Assembly: GCF_051401765.1 (NCBI RefSeq)
Contig: NW_027480449.1
Coordinates: 1,426,001-1,490,000, forward strand
Source: Calliopsis andreniformis
Taxonomy: Eukaryota > Arthropoda > Insecta > Hymenoptera > Andrenidae
Length of the DNA stretch: 64,000 nt
Reading direction: 5' to 3'
Numbering within the stretch: the stretch's first letter is position 1; every line of letters begins with the position of its first letter. Position numbers and translations under genes: made by a program. Below, piece after piece: positions 1 to 12,881 of this stretch. The notes under the pieces are model-generated. The model did no database searches. It was not told where the DNA came from and worked only from the letters and a program-made list of their open reading frames with translations.

Positions 1-207
1 ATTGAGGAATGAGGATTGAGTACTGAAGATTGAGTATTGGTGACTGAGGAATGAGGATTGAGGATTGAGGATTGAGGATTGAGGATTGAGGATTGAGGAT
101 TGAGGATTGAATATTGAGTATTGAGGATTGAAGATTGAGGATTGAGGATTGAGGATTGAGGATGGAGGATGAGGGCTGAGGGTTTAGGATTGAGGTTTGA
201 GTATTGA

Positions 208-225
208 ATCCTGAGAATTCAGGAT
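208..225. repeat. Recurrent 18-nt palindromic landmark with an EcoRI site
   Basis: ATCCTGAGAATTCAGGAT has 7-bp perfect arms around GAAT and contains GAATTC. It departs from the heptamer rule and sits in a conserved context: GGTTTGAGTATTGA before, ATTCTATTGAGTATTGAG after. Other occurrences start at 2092, 5313, 8386, 11831, 15076, 18149, 21601, 24874, 26980, 28809, 33547, 35529, 36827, 37760, 39742, 42366, 46426, 50448, 50762, 53388, 55252, 59274, 59588 and 62214. Those at 2092, 5313 and 15076 end in GGAA instead of GGAT. Those at 11831, 21601, 50762 and 59588 begin ACCC. It is probably a marker carried by block duplication; a protein-binding role is possible but unsupported. Confidence 0.85.
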
Positions 226-947
226 ATTCTATTGAGTATTGAGAACTGAGGATTGATGGTTGAGTATTGATGACAGAGGATTGAGGATTGAAGATTGAGT
301 ATTGAGGATTCAGAATTGAGGTTTGAGGACTGAGGATTGAGGATTGAAGATTGAGTACTGAGGATTGAATATTGAGGATTGAGGATTGAGGATTGAGGAT
401 TGAGGATGAGGTCTGAGGGTTGAGGATTGAGGTTTGAGGCCTGAGGACTGAGGTTTGAGGATTGAGGATTGAGGATGTGGGCTGACGGTTGAGGAATGTG
501 GTTTGAGGGCTGAGGTCTGCGGATTGAGGATTGAGAATTCAGAATTGAGGATTGAGGATTGAAGATTGAGGATTGGGTATTGAGGATTGAAGAATGAGGA
601 TTGAGGATTGAGGATTGAGGATTGAGGATTGAGTATTGAGGATTGAGGATTGAGGATCGAGGGCTGAGTATTGAGGATTGAGGATTGAAGATTGAGTATT
701 GAGTATTGAAAACTGTGAATTGAGGATATTCTATTTAGGATTGAGGATTGACAACTGATTGTTGAGGACTGAGGACTGAAGATTGAGGATTCAGGATTGA
801 GGATTCAGAATTGAGGTTTGAGGACTGAGGATTGAGGATTAAAGACTGAGTATTGAGGATTGAAGATTGAGGATTGAGGATTGAGGACTGAGGATATAGG
901 ATGAGGGCTGAGGGTTGAGGATTGAGGTTTGAGGACTGAGGACTGAG

Positions 948-3900
948 GATTGAGGATTGAGAATTGAGGATTGAATATTGAGGATTGGGTATTGCGGATT
1001 GTAACTTGTGGGTTGAGGATTGAGGATTGAGGATTGAGGATCGAGGATTGAGGATTGAGGATTGAGGATTGAAGATTGAGGATTGAGAATCGAGGATTGA
1101 GGACTGAGGATTGAAGATTGAGGATTGGGGATTGAGGATAGACGATTGAGGATTGAGTATTGAGGATTGAGAATTGAGGATTGACGATTGAACATTGAGT
1201 ATTGGGGATTGAAGATTCAGGATTGATGACTGAGGATTGAGGATTGAAGATTGAGGATTGAGGATTGAGGAGTGAGGATTAAATATTCAGTATTGAGAAT
1301 TGAGGATTGAGGATTGAGAGTTGAGGATTGAGGATTGAGGATTGAAGATTGAGGATTGGGTATTGAGGATTGAAGAATGAGGATTGAGGATTGAGGATTG
1401 AGGATTGAGGATTGCAGATTGAGTATTGAGGATTGAAGATTGAGCATTGAGGATTGTGGATTGAGGATTGAGGATTGAGCATTGAGGATTGAGGATTGAG
1501 GATTGTGGATTGAGGATTGGCGATTGAGGATTGAGTATTGGGGATTGAGAATTGAGGATTGACGTTTGAAGATTGAGTATTGAGGATTGAAAATTGAGGA
1601 TTGATGACTGAGGATTGAGGATTGAGGATTGAGGATTAAGGATTGGGGATTAAATATTGAGTATTGAGGATTGAAGATTGAGGATTGAGGATTGAGGTTC
1701 GAGGATTGAGGATGAGGGCTCAGGGTTGAGGATTGAGGTTTAAGGACTGAGGACTGAGGATTGAGGATTGAGAATTGAGGATTGAGGATTGAGGATTGAA
1801 GGTTGTGGATTAAGGATTGAAGATTGGGGATTGAGGATCTAGGATTAGAGATTGATTATTGAGGATTGAAGATTGAGGATTGAGGTCTGAGGGTTGAGAA
1901 TTGAGAACTGAGGATGAGGACTGAGGGCTGAGGGTTGAGGTTTGAGGAATGAGGATGGGGGGTTGAGGATTGAGGATTGAGGATTGAGGATTGAATATTG
2001 AGTATTGAGGATTGAAGATTGAGGATTGAGGATTGAGGATTGAGGATGGAGGATGAGGGCTGAGGGTTTTGGATTGAGGTTTGAGTATTGAATCCTGAGA
2101 ATTCAGGAAATTCTGTTGAGTATTGTGAACTGAGGATTGATGGTTGAGTATTGAAGACAGAGGATTGAGGATTGAAGATTAAGTACTGAGGATTGAATAT
2201 TGAGGATTGAGGATTGAGGATTGAGGATTGAGGATGAGGTCTGAGGGTTGAGGATTGAGGTTTGAGGACTGAGGACTGAGGTTTGAGGATTGAGGATTCA
2301 GGATGTGAGCTGACGGTTGAGGATTGTGGTTTGAGGGCTTAGGTCTGAGGATTGAGGATTGAGAATTGAGGATTGAGGATTGAGGACTGAAGATTGAGGA
2401 TTGGGTATTGAGGATTGAAGAATGAGGATTGAGGATTGAGGATTGAGGATTGAGGATTGAGGATTGAGGATTGAAGATTGAGGATTGAGGATGAGGGCTG
2501 AGGGTTGAGGATTGAAGATTGTATATTGATGATTGAAGATTGAGGATTGAGTATTGAGGGTTGTGGATTGAGGACGAGGACAGAGGGTTGAGTATAGATA
2601 TTTGATGTCTGAGGATTGAGGATTGAGGATTGAGAATTGAGGATTGAGTGTTGAGGATTGAAGATTGATAATTGAGGATTGAGGATTGAGGATTGAGGAT
2701 TGAGGATTGATGATTGAGGATTGGGGACTGAGTGTTGAGGGTTGAGTGATGAGAATTGATGTTTGTGGATAGAGATTTAAAGATTGCAGATTGAGTATTA
2801 AGTATTGAAAAATGTGAATTGATGATATTCTATTGAGGATTGAGAATTGACAACTGATTGTTGAGGACTGAGGTCTGGAGATTGAGGATTCAGAATTTAG
2901 GATTCAGGAAAGAGGTTTGAGGACTGAGGCTTGAGGATTGAGGCTTGAGGATTGTGGATTGAGGATTGAGGGTTGAGGATTGAAGATTGAGGATTGGGTA
3001 TTGCGTATTGAACATTGAGGATTGAGGATTGAGGATTGAGGGTTGAGGGTTGAGGACTGAAGATTGTATATTGATGATTGAAGATTGAGGATTGAGTATT
3101 GAGGGTTGTGGATTGAGGACGAGGACTGAGGGTTGAGTATAGATATTTGATGTCTGAGGATTGAGGATTGAGGATTGAGAATTGAGGATTGAGGGTTGAG
3201 GATTGAAGATTGAGGATTGTGTATTGCGTATTGAACATTGAGGATGGAGGATTGAGGATTGAGGATTGAGGGTTGTGGATTGAGGTCGAGGACTGAGGGT
3301 TGAGTATTGATGTTTGATGTCTGAGGATTGAGGATTGAGGATTGAGAATTGAGGATTGAGGATTGAGGATTGTAGATTGAGGATTGAGTTTTGAGGATTG
3401 AAGATTGAGGATTGGGTATTGAGGATTGAACATTGGGGATTCAGGATTGACGGTTGAGTATTGAGGATTGATGGTTGAGGGTTGTGTGTTGAAATTGAGG
3501 ATTGAGGATTGAGGATTGAGGATTGAGGATTGAAGATTGAGGATTGAAGAATGAGTATTGATGATTGAAGATTGAGGACTGAGGATTGAGGATTGAGGAT
3601 TGAGGATTGAAGATTGAATATTGATGATTGATGGTTGGGGATTGAGGATTGAGTGTTGTGGATTGAGGACGAGGACAGAGGGTTGAGTATTGATGTTTGA
3701 GGTCTGATGATTGAGGATAGAGGATTGAGAATTGAGGATTGAGGATTGAGGATTGAGGATTGAGGATTGAGGATTGAGGGTAGAGGACTGAAGATTGTAT
3801 ATTGATGATTGAAGATTGAGGATTGAGTATTGAGGGTTGTGGATTGAGGACGAGGACTGACGGTTGAGTATAGATATTTGATGTCTGAGGATTGAGGATT

Positions 3901-4168
3901 GAGGATTGAGAATTGAGGATTGAGGGTTGAGGATTGAAGATTGAGGATTGTGTATTGCGTATTGAACATTGAGGATGGAGGATTGAGGATTGAGGATTGG
4001 ACATTGAGGATTGGGTATTGCGTATTGAACATTGAGGATTGAGGATTGAGGATTGAGGATTGAGGGTTGTGGATTGAGGTCGAGGACTGAGGGCTGAGTA
4101 TTGATGTTTGATGTCTGACGATTGAGGATTGAGGATTGAGAATTGAGGATTGAGGATTGAGGATTGTA
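948..4168. repeat. Left copy of a 3221 bp direct tandem duplication
   Basis: Every variant checked between about 960 and 4180 recurs 3221 bp downstream, with no change of register. Upstream of about 948 the two diverge (GACTGAGG at 941 against GATTGTAG at 4162). Downstream of 4180 they also diverge (GAGAATTGAGG at 4180 against GAGTTTTGAGG at 7401). This is the pattern of an exact head-to-tail duplication with its junction near 4169-4181. Only a few substitutions were noticed: a T at 1457 inside GATTGTGG where the partner has GATTGAGG, a T at about 1747 where the partner has C, and GAGTGTTG at 2647 where the partner has GAGGGTTG. Confidence 0.9.
2768..2866. repeat. Recurrent A/T-richer landmark segment
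   Basis: This segment is the least heptamer-like part of the higher-order unit. It contains GATAGAGATTTAAAGATTG, a GAAAAATGTGAATTGATG step, GATATTCTATTGAGG and ACAACTGATTGTTG. Close relatives begin near 5989, 9399, 12946, 15752, 19169, 22719, 29409, 30142, 36129, 40342, 41075, 44307, 51859 and 60685. A variant with GAAAACTGTG lies near 28509, 35229, 39442, 48451, 48935, 57277 and 57761. CAAC-TGATT-GTTG is a weak 4-bp inverted repeat. Nothing shows a regulatory function. It is useful as a second anchor for aligning copies. Confidence 0.75.
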
Positions 4169-7100
4169 GATTGAGGATTGAGAATTGAGGATTGAATATT
4201 GAGGATTGGGTATTGCGGATTGTAACTTGTGGGTTGAGGATTGAGGATTGAGGATTGAGGATCGAGGATTGAGGATTGAGGATTGAGGATTGAAGATTGA
4301 GGATTGAGAATCGAGGATTGAGGACTGAGGATTGAAGATTGAGGATTGGGGATTGAGGATAGACGATTGAGGATTGAGTATTGAGGATTGAGAATTGAGG
4401 ATTGACGATTGAACATTGAGTATTGGGGATTGAAGATTCAGGATTGATGACTGAGGATTGAGGATTGAAGATTGAGGATTGAGGATTGAGGAGTGAGGAT
4501 TAAATATTCAGTATTGAGAATTGAGGATTGAGGATTGAGAGTTGAGGATTGAGGATTGAGGATTGAAGATTGAGGATTGGGTATTGAGGATTGAAGAATG
4601 AGGATTGAGGATTGAGGATTGAGGATTGAGGATTGCAGATTGAGTATTGAGGATTGAAGATTGAGCATTGAGGATTGAGGATTGAGGATTGAGGATTGAG
4701 CATTGAGGATTGAGGATTGAGGATTGTGGATTGAGGATTGGCGATTGAGGATTGAGTATTGGGGATTGAGAATTGAGGATTGACGTTTGAAGATTGAGTA
4801 TTGAGGATTGAAAATTGAGGATTGATGACTGAGGATTGAGGATTGAGGATTGAGGATTAAGGATTGGGGATTAAATATTGAGTATTGAGGATTGAAGATT
4901 GAGGATTGAGGATTGAGGTTCGAGGATTGAGGATGAGGGCTCAGGGTTGAGGATTGAGGTTTAAGGACTGAGGACCGAGGATTGAGGATTGAGAATTGAG
5001 GATTGAGGATTGAGGATTGAAGGTTGTGGATTAAGGATTGAAGATTGGGGATTGAGGATCTAGGATTAGAGATTGATTATTGAGGATTGAAGATTGAGGA
5101 TTGAGGTCTGAGGGTTGAGAATTGAGAACTGAGGATGAGGACTGAGGGCTGAGGGTTGAGGTTTGAGGAATGAGGATGGGGGGTTGAGGATTGAGGATTG
5201 AGGATTGAGGATTGAATATTGAGTATTGAGGATTGAAGATTGAGGATTGAGGATTGAGGATTGAGGATGGAGGATGAGGGCTGAGGGTTTTGGATTGAGG
5301 TTTGAGTATTGAATCCTGAGAATTCAGGAAATTCTGTTGAGTATTGTGAACTGAGGATTGATGGTTGAGTATTGAAGACAGAGGATTGAGGATTGAAGAT
5401 TAAGTACTGAGGATTGAATATTGAGGATTGAGGATTGAGGATTGAGGATTGAGGATGAGGTCTGAGGGTTGAGGATTGAGGTTTGAGGACTGAGGACTGA
5501 GGTTTGAGGATTGAGGATTCAGGATGTGAGCTGACGGTTGAGGATTGTGGTTTGAGGGCTTAGGTCTGAGGATTGAGGATTGAGAATTGAGGATTGAGGA
5601 TTGAGGACTGAAGATTGAGGATTGGGTATTGAGGATTGAAGAATGAGGATTGAGGATTGAGGATTGAGGATTGAGGATTGAGGATTGAGGATTGAAGATT
5701 GAGGATTGAGGATGAGGGCTGAGGGTTGAGGATTGAAGATTGTATATTGATGATTGAAGATTGAGGATTGAGTATTGAGGGTTGTGGATTGAGGACGAGG
5801 ACAGAGGGTTGAGTATAGATATTTGATGTCTGAGGATTGAGGATTGAGGATTGAGAATTGAGGATTGAGGGTTGAGGATTGAAGATTGATAATTGAGGAT
5901 TGAGGATTGAGGATTGAGGATTGAGGATTGATGATTGAGGATTGGGGACTGAGTGTTGAGGGTTGAGTGATGAGAATTGATGTTTGTGGATAGAGATTTA
6001 AAGATTGCAGATTGAGTATTAAGTATTGAAAAATGTGAATTGATGATATTCTATTGAGGATTGAGAATTGACAACTGATTGTTGAGGACTGAGGTCTGGA
6101 GATTGAGGATTCAGAATTTAGGATTCAGGAAAGAGGTTTGAGGACTGAGGCTTGAGGATTGAGGCTTGAGGATTGTGGATTGAGGATTGAGGGTTGAGGA
6201 TTGAAGATTGAGGATTGGGTATTGCGTATTGAACATTGAGGATTGAGGATTGAGGATTGAGGGTTGAGGGTTGAGGACTGAAGATTGTATATTGATGATT
6301 GAAGATTGAGGATTGAGTATTGAGGGTTGTGGATTGAGGACGAGGACTGAGGGTTGAGTATAGATATTTGATGTCTGAGGATTGAGGATTGAGGATTGAG
6401 AATTGAGGATTGAGGGTTGAGGATTGAAGATTGAGGATTGTGTATTGCGTATTGAACATTGAGGATGGAGGATTGAGGATTGAGGATTGAGGGTTGTGGA
6501 TTGAGGTCGAGGACTGAGGGTTGAGTATTGATGTTTGATGTCTGAGGATTGAGGATTGAGGATTGAGAATTGAGGATTGAGGATTGAGGATTGTAGATTG
6601 AGGATTGAGTTTTGAGGATTGAAGATTGAGGATTGGGTATTGAGGATTGAACATTGGGGATTCAGGATTGACGGTTGAGTATTGAGGATTGATGGTTGAG
6701 GGTTGTGTGTTGAAATTGAGGATTGAGGATTGAGGATTGAGGATTGAGGATTGAAGATTGAGGATTGAAGAATGAGTATTGATGATTGAAGATTGAGGAC
6801 TGAGGATTGAGGATTGAGGATTGAGGATTGAAGATTGAATATTGATGATTGATGGTTGGGGATTGAGGATTGAGTGTTGTGGATTGAGGACGAGGACAGA
6901 GGGTTGAGTATTGATGTTTGAGGTCTGATGATTGAGGATAGAGGATTGAGAATTGAGGATTGAGGATTGAGGATTGAGGATTGAGGATTGAGGATTGAGG
7001 GTAGAGGACTGAAGATTGTATATTGATGATTGAAGATTGAGGATTGAGTATTGAGGGTTGTGGATTGAGGACGAGGACTGACGGTTGAGTATAGATATTT

Positions 7101-7389
7101 GATGTCTGAGGATTGAGGATTGAGGATTGAGAATTGAGGATTGAGGGTTGAGGATTGAAGATTGAGGATTGTGTATTGCGTATTGAACATTGAGGATGGA
7201 GGATTGAGGATTGAGGATTGGACATTGAGGATTGGGTATTGCGTATTGAACATTGAGGATTGAGGATTGAGGATTGAGGATTGAGGGTTGTGGATTGAGG
7301 TCGAGGACTGAGGGCTGAGTATTGATGTTTGATGTCTGACGATTGAGGATTGAGGATTGAGAATTGAGGATTGAGGATTGAGGATTGTA
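4169..7389. repeat. Right copy of the 3221 bp direct tandem duplication
   Basis: Partner of 948-4168, with no length change and very few substitutions. After about 7401 it runs on into the rest of the first 9.77 kb block, and that continuation is shared with the second block from about 17152. This shows which side of the duplication is ancestral. Confidence 0.9.
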
Positions 7390-8178
7390 GATTGAGGATT
7401 GAGTTTTGAGGATTGAAGATTGAGGATTGGGTATTGAGGATTGAACATTGAGGATTGAGGATTGACGGTTGAGTATTGAGGATTGATGGTTGAGGGTTGT
7501 GTGTTGAAATTGAGGATTGAGGATTGAGGATTGAGGATTGAGGATTGAAGATTGAGGATTGAAGAATGAGTATTGATGATTGAAGATTGAGGACTGAGGA
7601 TTGAGGATTGAGGATTGAGGATTGAAGATTGAATATTGATGATTGATGGTTGGTGATTGAGGATTGAGTGTTGTGGATTGAGGACGAGGACAGAGGGTTG
7701 AGTATTGATGTTTGAGGTCTGATGATTGAGGATAGAGGATTGAGAATTGAGGATTGAGGATTGAGGGTTGAAGATTTAGGATTGGGTATTGACGATTGAA
7801 GAATGAGGATTGAGGATTGAGGATTGAGGATTGAGGATTGCAGATTGAGTATTGAGGATTGAAGATTGAGGATTGAGGATTGAGGATTGAGGATTGAGGA
7901 TTGAGGATTGAGGATTGAGGATTGAGGCCTGAGGATTCAGGATTGAGGATTGAGCATTGAGGATTGAAGATTGAGGACTGAGGATTGAGGATTGAAGGTT
8001 GTGGATTAAGGATTGAAGATTGGGGATTGAGGATCTAGGATTAGAGATTGATTATTGAGGATTGAAGATTGAGGATTGAGGTCTGAGGTTTGCGAATTGA
8101 GAACTGAGGATGAGGACTGAGGGCTGAGGGTTGAGGTTTGAGGAATGAGGATTGGGGGTTGAGGATTGAGGATTGAGG

Positions 8179-8960
8179 ATTGAGGAATGAGGATTGAGTA
8201 CTGAAGATTGAGTATTGGTGACTGAGGAATGAGGATTGAGGATTGAGGATTGAGGATTGAGGATTGAGGATTGAGGATTGAGGATTGAATATTGAGTATT
8301 GAGGATTGAAGATTGAGGATTGAGGATTGAGGATTGAGGATGGAGGATGAGGGCTGAGGGTTTAGGATTGAGGTTTGAGTATTGAATCCTGAGAATTCAG
8401 GATATTCTATTGAGTATTGAGAACTGAGTATTGATGGTTGAGTATTGAAGACAGAGGATTGAGGATTGAAGATTGAGTATTGAGGATTCAGAATTGAGGT
8501 TTGAGGACTGAGGATTGAGGATTGAAGATTGAGTACTGAGGATTGAATATTGAGGATTGAGGATTGAGGATTGAGGATGAGGTCTGAGGGTTGAGGATTG
8601 AGGTTTGAGGACTGAGGACTGAGGTTTGAGGATTGAGGATTGAGGATGTGGGCTGACGGTTGAGGATTGTGGTTTGAGGGCTGAGGTCTGAGGATTGAGG
8701 ATTGAGACTTGAGGATTGAGGATTGAGGATTGAAGATTGAGGATTGGGTATTGAGGATTGAAGAATGAGGATTGAGGATTGAGAATTGAGGATTGAGGAT
8801 TGAGGATTGTGGATTGAAGATTGAGGATTGGGTATTGCGGTTTGAACATTGAGGATTGAGTATTGAGGATTGAGGATTGAGGATCGACGGTTGAGTATTG
8901 AGGATTGAGGATTGAAGATTGAGTATTGAGTATTGAAAACTGTGAATTGAGCATATTCTA
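8179..8960. repeat. ~3.4 kb-spaced sub-block inside the 9.77 kb unit, first occurrence
   Basis: From the GAATGAGG-GAGTACTGAAG marker to the GAAAACTGTGAATTGAGC marker, this stretch matches about 11624-12410 at a shift near 3445 bp. Both also have partners one 9.77 kb unit downstream, at about 17.94-18.73 and 21.40-22.18 kb. The first pair differs visibly, for example ATCC at 8386 against ACCC at 11831, so these sub-blocks are older than the 9.77 kb duplication. They show that the 9.77 kb unit is itself a higher-order array of roughly 3.1-3.4 kb units. Confidence 0.7.
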
Positions 8961-11623
8961 TTTAGGATTGAGGATTGACAACTGATTGTTGAGAACTGAG
9001 GGCTGAAGATTGAGGATTCAGGATTGAGGATTCAGAATTGAGGTTTGAGGACTGAGGATTGAGGATTAAAGATTGAGTATTAAGGATTGAAGATTGAGGA
9101 TTGAGGATTGAGGATTGAGGTTTGAGGATGAGGGCTGAGGGTTGAGGATTGAGGTTTGAGGACTGAGGACTGAGGATTGAGGATTGAGAATTGAGGATTG
9201 AGGATTGAGAATTGAAGATTGACGATTGAGGGTTGATGATTGAGGATTGAGGATTGAGGATTGAGGATTGATGATTGAGTATTGAGGATTGATAATTGAG
9301 GATTGAGGATTGAGGATTGAGGATTGAGGATTGAGGATTGATGATTGGGGATTGGGGACTGAGTGTTGAGGGTTGAGTGATGAGAATTGATGTTTGTGGA
9401 TAGAGATTTAAAGATTGCAGATTGAGTATTAAGTATTGAAAAATGTGAATTGATGATATTCTATTGAGGATTGAGAATTGACAACTGATTGTTGAGGACT
9501 GAGGTCTGGAGGTTGAGGATTCAGGATTGAGGATTCAGGAAAGAGGTTTGAGGACTGAGGCTTGAGGATTGAGGCTTGAGGATTGAGGATTGAGGATTGA
9601 AGGTTGAGGATTGAAGATTGAGGATTGGGTATTGCGTATTGAACATTGAGGATTGAAGATTGAGGATTGAGGATTGAGGGTTGAGGACTGAAGGTTGTAT
9701 ATTGATGATTGAAGATTGAGGATTGAGTATTGAGGGTTGTGGATTGAGGACGAGGACTGAGGGTTGTGTATAGATATTTGATGTCTGAGGATTGAGGATT
9801 GAGGATTGAGAATTGAGGATTGAGGGTTGAGGATTGAAGATTGAGGATTGTGTATTGCGTATTGAACATTGAGGATGGAGGATTTAGGATTGAGGATTGG
9901 AGATTGAGGATTGGGTATTGCGTATTGAACATTGAGGATTGAGGATTGAGGATTGAGGATTGAGGGTTGTGGATTGAGGTCGAGGACTGAGGGTTGAGTA
10001 TTGATGTTTGATGTCTGAGGATTGAGGATTGAGAATTGAGGATTGAGGATTGAGGATTGTAGATTGAGGATTGAGTTTTGAGGATTGAAGATTGAGGATT
10101 GGGTATTGAGGATTGATCATTGAGGATTGAGGATTGACGGTTGAATATTGAGGATTGATGGTTGAGGGTTGTGTGTTGAAATTGAGGATTGAGGATTGAG
10201 GATTGAGGATTGAGGATTGAAGATTGAGGATTGAAGAATGAGTATTGATGATTGAAGATTGAGGACTGAGGATTGAGGATTGAGGATTGAGGATTGAAGA
10301 TTGAATATTGATGATTGATGGTTGGGGATTGAGGATTGAGTGTTGTGGATTGAGGACGAGGACAGAGGGTTGAGCATTGATGTTTGAGGTCTGATGATTG
10401 AGGATAGAGGATTGAGAATTGAGGATTGAGGATTGAGGATTGAGGATTGAGGATTGAGGGTAGAGGACTGAAGATTGTATATTGATGATTGAAGATTGAG
10501 GATTGAGTATTGAGGGTTGTGGATTGAGGACGAGGACTGACGGTTGAGTATAGATATTTGATGTCTGAGGATTGAAGGTTGAGGATTGAGAATTGAGGAT
10601 TGAGGGTTGAGGATTGAAGATTGAGAATTGTGTATTGCGTATTGAACATTGAGGATGGAGGATTGAGGATTGAGGATTGGACATTGAGGATTGGGTATTG
10701 CGTATTGAACATTGAGGATTGAGGATTGAGGATTGAGGATTGAGGGTTGTGGATTGAGGTCGAGGACTGAGGGTTGAGTATTGATGTTTGATGTCTGAGG
10801 ATTGAGGATTGAGGATTGAGAATTGAGGATTGAGGATTGAGGATTGTAGATTGAGGATTGAGTTTTGAGGATTGAAGATTGAGGATTGGGTATTGAGGAT
10901 TGAACATTGAGGATTGTGGATTGACGGTTGAGTATTGAGGATTGATGGTTGAGGGTTGTGTGTTGAAATTGAGGATTGAGGATTGAGGATTGAGGATTGA
11001 GGATTGAAGATTGAGGATTGAAGAATGGGTATTGACGATTGAAGATTGAGGACTGAGGATTGAGGATTGAGGATTGAGGATTGAAGATTGAATATTGATG
11101 ATTGATGGTTGGGGATTGAGGATTGAGTGTTGTGGATTGAGGACGAGGACAGTGGGTTGAGTATTGATGTTTGAGGTCTGATGATTGAGGATAGAGGATT
11201 GAGAATTGAGGATTGAGGATTGAGGGTTGAAGATTTAGGATTGGGTATTGAGGATTGAAGAATGAGGATTGAGGATTGAGGATTGACGATTGAGGATTGC
11301 AGATTGAGTATTGAGGATTGAAGATTGAGGATTGAGGATTGACGATTGAGGATTGAGGATTGAGGATTGAGGATTGAGGCCTGAGGATTGAGGATTGAGG
11401 ATTGAGCATTGAGGATTGAAGATTGAGGCCTGAGGATTGAGGATTGAAGGTTGTGGTTTAAGGATTGAAGATTGGGGATTGAGGATCTAGGATTAGAGAT
11501 TGATTATTGAGGATTGAAGATTGAGGATTGAGGTCTGAGGGTTGAGAATTGAGAACTGAGGATGAGGACTGAGGGCTGAGGGTTGAGGTTTGAGGAATGA
11601 GGATTGGGGGTTGAGGATTGAGG

Positions 11624-12410
11624 ATTGAGGATTGAGGAATGAGGATTGAGTACTGAAGATTGAGTATTGATGACTGAGGAATGAGGATTGAGGATTGAGG
11701 ATTGAGGATAGAGGATTTAGGATTGAGGATTGAATATTGAGTATTGAGGATTGAAGATTGAGGATTGAGGATTGAGGATTGAGGATGGAGGATGAGGGCT
11801 GAGGGTTTAGGATTGAGGTTTGAGTATTGAACCCTGAGAATTCAGGATATTCTATTGAGTATTGAGAACTGAGTATTGATGGTTGAGTATTGAAGACAGA
11901 GGATTGAGGATTGAAGATTGAGTATTGAGGATTCAGAATTTAGGTTTGAGGACTGAGGATTGAGGATTGAAGATTGAGTACTGAGGATTGAATATTGAGG
12001 ATTGAGGATTGAGGATTGAGGATGAGGTCTGAGGGTTGAGGATTGAGGTTTGAGGACTGAGGACTGAGGTTTGAGGATTGAGGATTGAGGATGTGGGCTG
12101 ACGGTTGAGGATTGTGGTATGAGTGCTGAGGTCTGAGGATTGAGGATTGAGAATTGAGGATTGAGGATTGAGGATTGAAGATTGAGGATTGGGTATTGAG
12201 GATTGAAGAATGAGGATTGAGGATTGAGGATTGAGGATTGAGGATTGAGGATTGTGGATTGAAGATTGAGGATTGGGTATTGCGGTTTGAACATTGAGGA
12301 TTGAGTATTGAGGATTGAGGATTGAGGATCGAGGGTTGAGTATTGAGGATTGAGGATTGAAGAGTGAGTATTGAGTATTGAAAACTGTGAATTGAGCATA
12401 TTCTATTTAG
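11624..12410. repeat. ~3.4 kb-spaced sub-block inside the 9.77 kb unit, second occurrence
   Basis: Partner of 8179-8960 at a shift near 3445 bp, more diverged than the copies made by the 9.77 kb duplication. A further dispersed relative lies at about 50.57-51.36 kb, a shift of about 39022 bp at the marker near 11842/50864. It shares the rare ACCCTGAG and GGTATGAGTGCTGAGG variants. Confidence 0.7.
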
Positions 12411-12777
12411 GATTGACGATTGACAACTGATTGTTGAGGACTGAGGGCTGAAGATTGAGGATTCAGGATTGAGGATTCAGAATTGAGGTTTGAGGACCGA
12501 GGATTGAGGATTAAAGATTGAGTATTGAGGATTGAAGATTGAGGATTGAGGATTGAGGATTGAGGTTTGAGGATGAGGGCTGAGGGTTGAGGATTGAGGT
12601 TTGAGGACTGAGGACTGAGGATTGAGGATTGAGAATTGAGGATTGAGGATTGAGGATTGAGAATTGAAGATTGACGATTGGGTATTTAGGATTGAAGAAT
12701 GAGGATTGAGGATTGAGGATTGAGGATTGAGGATTGAAGATTGAGTATTGAGGTTTGAAGACTGACGATTGAGGGTT

Positions 12778-12881
12778 GAGGATTGAGGATTGAGGATTGA
12801 GGATTGAGGATTGAGGATTGAGGATTGAGGATTGAGGATTGAGGATTGAGGATTGAGGATTGAGGATTGAGGATTGAGGAT
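12778..12881. repeat. Long uninterrupted run of the pure heptamer
   Basis: About fourteen consecutive perfect GAGGATT units follow a GAGGGTTGAG variant and end at GATTGATGATTG. The corresponding place one 9.77 kb unit downstream (about 22.56-22.65 kb) is broken by GAAGATTGATGATT and differs by one unit in length. This is therefore one of the few sites where length or phase differs between the copies. Comparable pure runs occur near 48.31-48.40, 51.71-51.80, 57.14-57.23 and 60.54-60.62 kb. They are the most likely sites of slippage. Confidence 0.8.

Noticed and set aside
208..225. Rho-independent terminator or operator at the palindrome
   Set aside because: The arms are only 7 bp and AT-rich, no T-tract follows, and there is no gene to terminate or control. 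Its recurrence is explained by block duplication.
2850..2863. CAAC-TGATT-GTTG hairpin as a functional element
   Set aside because: A 4-bp stem is too weak, and it recurs only because its block recurs.
2890..4416. Long minus-strand open frame (508 codons) of Ile-Leu-Asn-Pro-Gln-Ser-Ser repeats, and dozens of similar frames
   Set aside because: The pure repeat is stop-free in all three minus-strand frames, so such frames are expected by arithmetic. Overlapping frames encode the same peptide, starts and stops fall on random variant repeats, the length differs between near-identical copies, and the pyrimidine-rich minus strand offers no ribosome-binding site. No domain or signal peptide is visible.
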